Origin: Streptomyces chrestomyceticus JCM 4735 | GTDB taxonomy: Bacteria; Actinomycetota; Actinomycetes; Streptomycetales; Streptomycetaceae | Assembly (NCBI RefSeq): GCF_003865135.1 | Contig: NZ_BHZC01000001.1 | Location: forward strand, 3,782,001-3,846,000 | Direction: 5' to 3' | Length of the DNA: 64,000 nt | In this document: positions 61,080 through 64,000 of the stretch, in pieces | Layout of the letters: every line of letters starts with the position of its first letter | How positions within the stretch are numbered: position 1 is the first letter of the stretch | Position numbers and translations under genes: made by a program | The notes under the pieces: model-generated | Database searches by the model: none | What the model was told of the DNA's origin: nothing | What the model saw: the letters and a program-made list of their open reading frames with translations, nothing else

Positions 61080-61705
61080 CCGCCTCCGTTCAACACCGTG
61101 TCCAGAATGCGCGCCCACTGCGTCACCACGCGATCACGGCGCGGCTTGTCGTCCGTGAGGAGCGTGGCGAGGCCGAGCCCCCGGGACATGTCGAGCAGCC
61201 CCTGTACGGTCTCGCGGACGCCGGAAACCGACTCGTCCGCACCCAGGAGGCCGACCGCCGTACGGTGCGCCTCGCGACCGACCCGGGCCTCCAGGGCGGT
61301 GACCCGGTCCCGGAGCGGCTCCTCGTCGGAGGCGGCCACCCACAGGTGGAGGGCGGCACGGAAGAGCGGGCCCGTGTAGAGGCTGACGATCTCCTCGACG
61401 ACGATGCGGGTACGGGCCGCGGACCCGGCGGGCGGAAGATCGTGCGCGACGGCCTTGAGCGCGCTCTGACGCTTCTCCGCGACGTGTTCGACAGCCGCCG
61501 TGAACAGGTCCTCCCGCGTGCGGAAGTGGTGCTGGGCGGCCCCCCGCGAGACGCCGGCCCGCTCCGCGACGACGGAGACCGTACTGCCGCTCCAGCCGCG
61601 CTCGGCGAGGCAGGAGACGGCCGCCTCCAGGAGCGCGCGGCGGGTGGCGCGGCTGCGTTCCTGCTGCGGTTCCTTGGGGCTGCGCGCGGGGGTCACCGTG
61701 CCCAT
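61064..61705 (-). CDS. TetR family regulator
   Basis: 213 aa from ATG 61705, overlapping the enoyl-CoA hydratase stop by 13 bp. HTH: ATRRALLEAAVSCLAERGWS, VVAERAGVSRGAAQHHFRTR and EDLFTAAVEHVAE. C-terminal domain ends with GLGLATLLTDDKPRRDRVVT. Last gene of the ligase-hydratase-tetR operon, so it likely represses this acyl-CoA operon in response to a CoA thioester or free acid. Confidence 0.92.
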   Translation of the reverse strand: MGTVTPARSPKEPQQERSRATRRALLEAAVSCLAERGWSGSTVSVVAERAGVSRGAAQHHFRTREDLFTAAVEHVAEKRQSALKAVAHDLPPAGSAARTRIVVEEIVSLYTGPLFRAALHLWVAASDEEPLRDRVTALEARVGREAHRTAVGLLGADESVSGVRETVQGLLDMSRGLGLATLLTDDKPRRDRVVTQWARILDTVLNGGGQPPS

Positions 61706-62528
61706 GACGGTTCCCTGCGCTGGAGGAAGGCGGTCATGCCCTCCCACGCCTCGTCGGAGGCGAAGAGGCGCGCCGAGGTGTCGGCGAGGGCCGCCGTGTC
61801 GCGGTCGAAGACGCGCAGCACCTCCGCCGTGACCAGGGCCTTGGAGGCCGCCAGGCCCTGCGGCGAGCCCTTGCGGAGGCCGGCGAGGACCGGTTCCAGG
61901 GCGGCGTCCGGGTCCTCGGCGGCCAGCGTCACCAGCCCGGTACGGGCCGCCTCGGCGGCGTCGAAACGCTCGCCGGTGAGGTAGTAGCGGGCGGCGGCCC
62001 GCGGGTCCATACGGGGCAGCAGCGGCATGGAGATGACGGCGGGCGCGAGGCCGAGGCGGGCCTCCGTGAAGGCGAAGCTGGCGCCGGGGCCCGCCACGGA
62101 CAGGTCGCAGGCGCCGAGGAGGCCGAGACCGCCGGCCCGTACATGGCCGGTGACCTTGGCGACGACGGGCTTGGGCAGTTCGATGACGGCGCGCAGGAGC
62201 CGGACGAGCCCGAGCGGCCCGGAATCGGACGCGCCGGTTCCGGCAACAGCCTCCTCCGCCCTCCCCGCCTCCTCCGTCGCCTCCGACAGATCGGCCCCGC
62301 GCAGAACGTCGTCCCCGTGTGCGTGAGCAGCACCGCCCGGGTGTCGTCACTGGCGGCCGCGGCCGCCAGCGCCGCGTGGAGTTCGGCCACCAGGCGCCGG
62401 GAGAGCGCGTTGCGGTTGTGCGGGGAGTCGAGGGTGAGGGTGGTGACGCCCCGCTCGTGGGCATGCCGTACCAAGGGTGCGGCAGCGGGCGAGGCGTCCG
62501 GGGTGGCGTCCGGCGTGGCATCGGTCAT
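61693..62528 (-). pseudogene. Enoyl-CoA hydratase/isomerase family protein, frameshifted
   Basis: ATG 62528 overlaps the ligase stop (ATGA). N-terminal crotonase fold: GVTTLTLDSPHNRNALSRRL, VAELHAALAAAAASDDTRAV and THTGTTFCAG, then the frame is lost. Adding one G to the run at 62295-62298 restores ADLSEATEEAG, VIELPKPVVAKVTGHVRAGG, LGLLGACDLSVAGPGASFAF, TEARLGLAPAVISMPLLPRM and the rest to 61693 (about 278 aa). The repaired enzyme would hydrate or isomerise an enoyl-CoA made by the adjacent ligase. Either sequencing error or fresh mutation. Confidence 0.85.
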
Positions 62529-64000
62529 GAGGCCGTGGAACTCCTTTCCCTGGCGCGCAGTTCGCGCCGCAGGATCTTGCCGGTGGCGGCGCGTGGCACG
62601 GTGTCCGTGAACTCCACCCGCCGTACTTTCTTGTACGGGGCGACCTGTCCGGCAACGTACGTGATGACGTCGTCCTCGGTGAGCCGGGCCCCCTGTTCGC
62701 CGGGCCGCCGTACGACGTACGCCTTGGGGATCTCGTTGCCGTCCGCGTCGCTGACGCCGATCACCGCGGCGTCCGCGATGCCCTCGTGGGCGAGCAGCAC
62801 CGCTTCGAGGTCGGCCGGGGCGACCTGGTAGCCCTTGTACTTGATCAGCTCCTTGACGCGGTCCACGACGTACAGCCAGCCGTCCGCGTCCACCTGCCCG
62901 ATGTCGCCGGTGTGCAGCCAGCCGTCGGCATCGATCAGCGCGTCGGTCTCCGCCGGGCGCCCGAGGTAGCCCTTCATGACCTGCGGGCCGCGGATGAGGA
63001 TCTCACCGCTCTCACCGGTGCCGAGATCCTTGTCGGCGTCCAGACAGCGGATGCGCATCTCGGTGCTCGGCAGCAGCCTGCCGACCGTGCCGGGCGGCAC
63101 GTCGGCGGCACCGAGCGGTACGACATGGGTACCGGGCGACAGCTCGGTCATCCCGTACGCCTGCATGACGGGCGGAATGCCCAGACGGCGGGCGCAGGTG
63201 TCGGCGAGGCGGGCGTCCAGCGGGGCGGCCGCGCTGACGACGTAGTCGAGCGAGGACAGGTCGTACTGGGCGACGGACGGGTGCTTGGCCAGGGCCAGGA
63301 CGATGGGCGGAGCCACGTACACCGCGTTGACCCGGTACTTCTCGATCGCGCGCAGGAAGTGTTCGAGGTCGAAGCGGGGCAGCACGACGACGGTGGAACC
63401 GTTGCGCAGCGGGGCGTTCATCAGGGACGTCAGCCCGTAGATGTGAAAGAACGGCAGCACCGCCAGCACACGGTCGCCGGGACCGCTGGTGATCAGCCGG
63501 TCGAGCTGGACGAGGTTGGTGGCGATGGACCGGTGGGTGAGCATGACCCCTTTGGGTGTCCCGGTGGTGCCGGAGGAGTACGGCAGGACGGCCACGTCCC
63601 GCGCCGGGTCGACGGGGACGGCGGGTTCGGGCGCGGTGGAGGCGAGCATGTCGCGTACGGAGCGGTGGCCCACGGCGCCGTCGCAGACGAACACCTCGGT
63701 GATGCCGCCCGCCTGCTCGGCGGCGCTGCGGGCCGTCTCCAGCAGCGGCGAGACGGTGACGATCCAGCTCGCGCCGGAGTCGCGCAACTGCTGGGCGAAC
63801 TCGCCGGAGGTGGCCAGGGGGTGGACGGTGGTGACGGCCGCGCCGCAGCGCGAGGCGGCGTAGAAGACGGCCGGGTAGGCGATGGTGTTGGGGCTGTGCA
63901 GGGCGAGCACGTCACCGGCCCGGACACCGGCGTCGGCCAGCGCGGCGGCGATCCGCCGGGTGGCGCCGTCGAGTTCGGCGTAGCTGACCGTGGTGCCGTC
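62525..64000 (-). CDS. AMP-dependent acyl/aryl-CoA ligase (5' end beyond window)
   Basis: At least 491 aa; the reading frame continues past the right edge, so the N-terminus is missing. ANL superfamily: SSGTTGTPKGVMLTHRSIAT (P-loop), VLAVLPFFHIYGLTSLMNAP, VMQAYGMTELSPGTHVVPLG (A5), GWLHTGDIGQVDADGWLYVV, DRVKELIKYKGYQVAPADLE and PRAATGKILRRELRAR with the catalytic Lys. Most like 4-coumarate:CoA ligase. It activates an aromatic or medium-chain acid to its CoA thioester via acyl-AMP. First gene seen of an operon with the hydratase and TetR gene. Confidence 0.93.
   Translation of the reverse strand, partial: DGTTVSYAELDGATRRIAAALADAGVRAGDVLALHSPNTIAYPAVFYAASRCGAAVTTVHPLATSGEFAQQLRDSGASWIVTVSPLLETARSAAEQAGGITEVFVCDGAVGHRSVRDMLASTAPEPAVPVDPARDVAVLPYSSGTTGTPKGVMLTHRSIATNLVQLDRLITSGPGDRVLAVLPFFHIYGLTSLMNAPLRNGSTVVVLPRFDLEHFLRAIEKYRVNAVYVAPPIVLALAKHPSVAQYDLSSLDYVVSAAAPLDARLADTCARRLGIPPVMQAYGMTELSPGTHVVPLGAADVPPGTVGRLLPSTEMRIRCLDADKDLGTGESGEILIRGPQVMKGYLGRPAETDALIDADGWLHTGDIGQVDADGWLYVVDRVKELIKYKGYQVAPADLEAVLLAHEGIADAAVIGVSDADGNEIPKAYVVRRPGEQGARLTEDDVITYVAGQVAPYKKVRRVEFTDTVPRAATGKILRRELRARERSSTAS

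Overview
This is a 64 kb stretch of a Streptomyces chromosome. The evidence is uniformly very high G+C, third codon positions that are almost all G or C, frequent GTG starts, GTGA/ATGA stop-start couplings, mycothiol-type enzymes, a LAETG sortase substrate and the DmdR-type iron regulator. From memory, the order citrate synthase - pdxH - PAS protein - SIS protein - dmdR1 near the right end resembles the SCO4387-SCO4394 neighbourhood of S. coelicolor. I saw no rRNA, tRNA, CRISPR, IS element or prophage.

Layout. 1-6 kb: a membrane protein, a frameshifted class II aldolase, a DUF4232 lipoprotein, a mycothiol-dependent isomerase-like protein, a TetR regulator, a gutted dehydrogenase remnant and a Uma2 nuclease-fold protein. 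6-10 kb: guaA, a possible leaderless 23-codon mini-gene with its own terminator, chorismate mutase, a long hairpin-rich intergenic region and a sortase-anchored surface protein. 10-26 kb: GMC oxidoreductase and succinic semialdehyde dehydrogenase, a Ser/Thr kinase, a membrane protein, a secreted M64 peptidase, a two-component system, a STAS anti-anti-sigma factor, a sigma factor coupled to a zinc-finger/isomerase fusion, purU and a lipoprotein binding protein.

26.4-39.6 kb is the most interesting part. Two divergent operons flank a near-consensus DmdR/IdeR iron box at 30071-30089. Leftward: an IroB/EryCIII-type glycosyltransferase, an enterochelin-esterase (Fes/IroD type) and a FecB-type siderophore-binding lipoprotein (frameshifted). 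Rightward: a fused two-cassette ABC exporter of IroC size, a complete rmlA-rmlB-rmlD-rmlC set for a dTDP-6-deoxysugar, and two FecCD permeases, almost all overlapping or closely spaced. I read this as an iron-regulated system for sugar-decorated (perhaps rhamnosylated) siderophore export, re-import and hydrolysis, analogous to the enterobacterial salmochelin (iro) system but with its own deoxysugar supply. No siderophore synthetase and no FecE ATPase lie in the window.

39.6-53 kb: a proline/glutamine-rich membrane protein, a TPR-containing XRE-like regulator, a primase/polymerase-like protein, an ABC-2 exporter, two coupled membrane proteins, an epimerase, an alpha/beta hydrolase, and two 15-bp tandem arrays that keep perfect period over about 270-285 bp each. 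53-64 kb: dmdR1 with a full-length antiparallel ORF (adm-like), a SIS protein, a poly-Ser PAS protein, pdxH, citrate synthase, a VOC protein, a WYL regulator, and a TetR / enoyl-CoA hydratase / acyl-CoA ligase operon that runs off the right edge.

Three genes (aldolase, fecB-like, enoyl-CoA hydratase) are each broken by what looks like loss of one G from a five-G run, a pattern that suggests base-calling errors as much as real pseudogenes.
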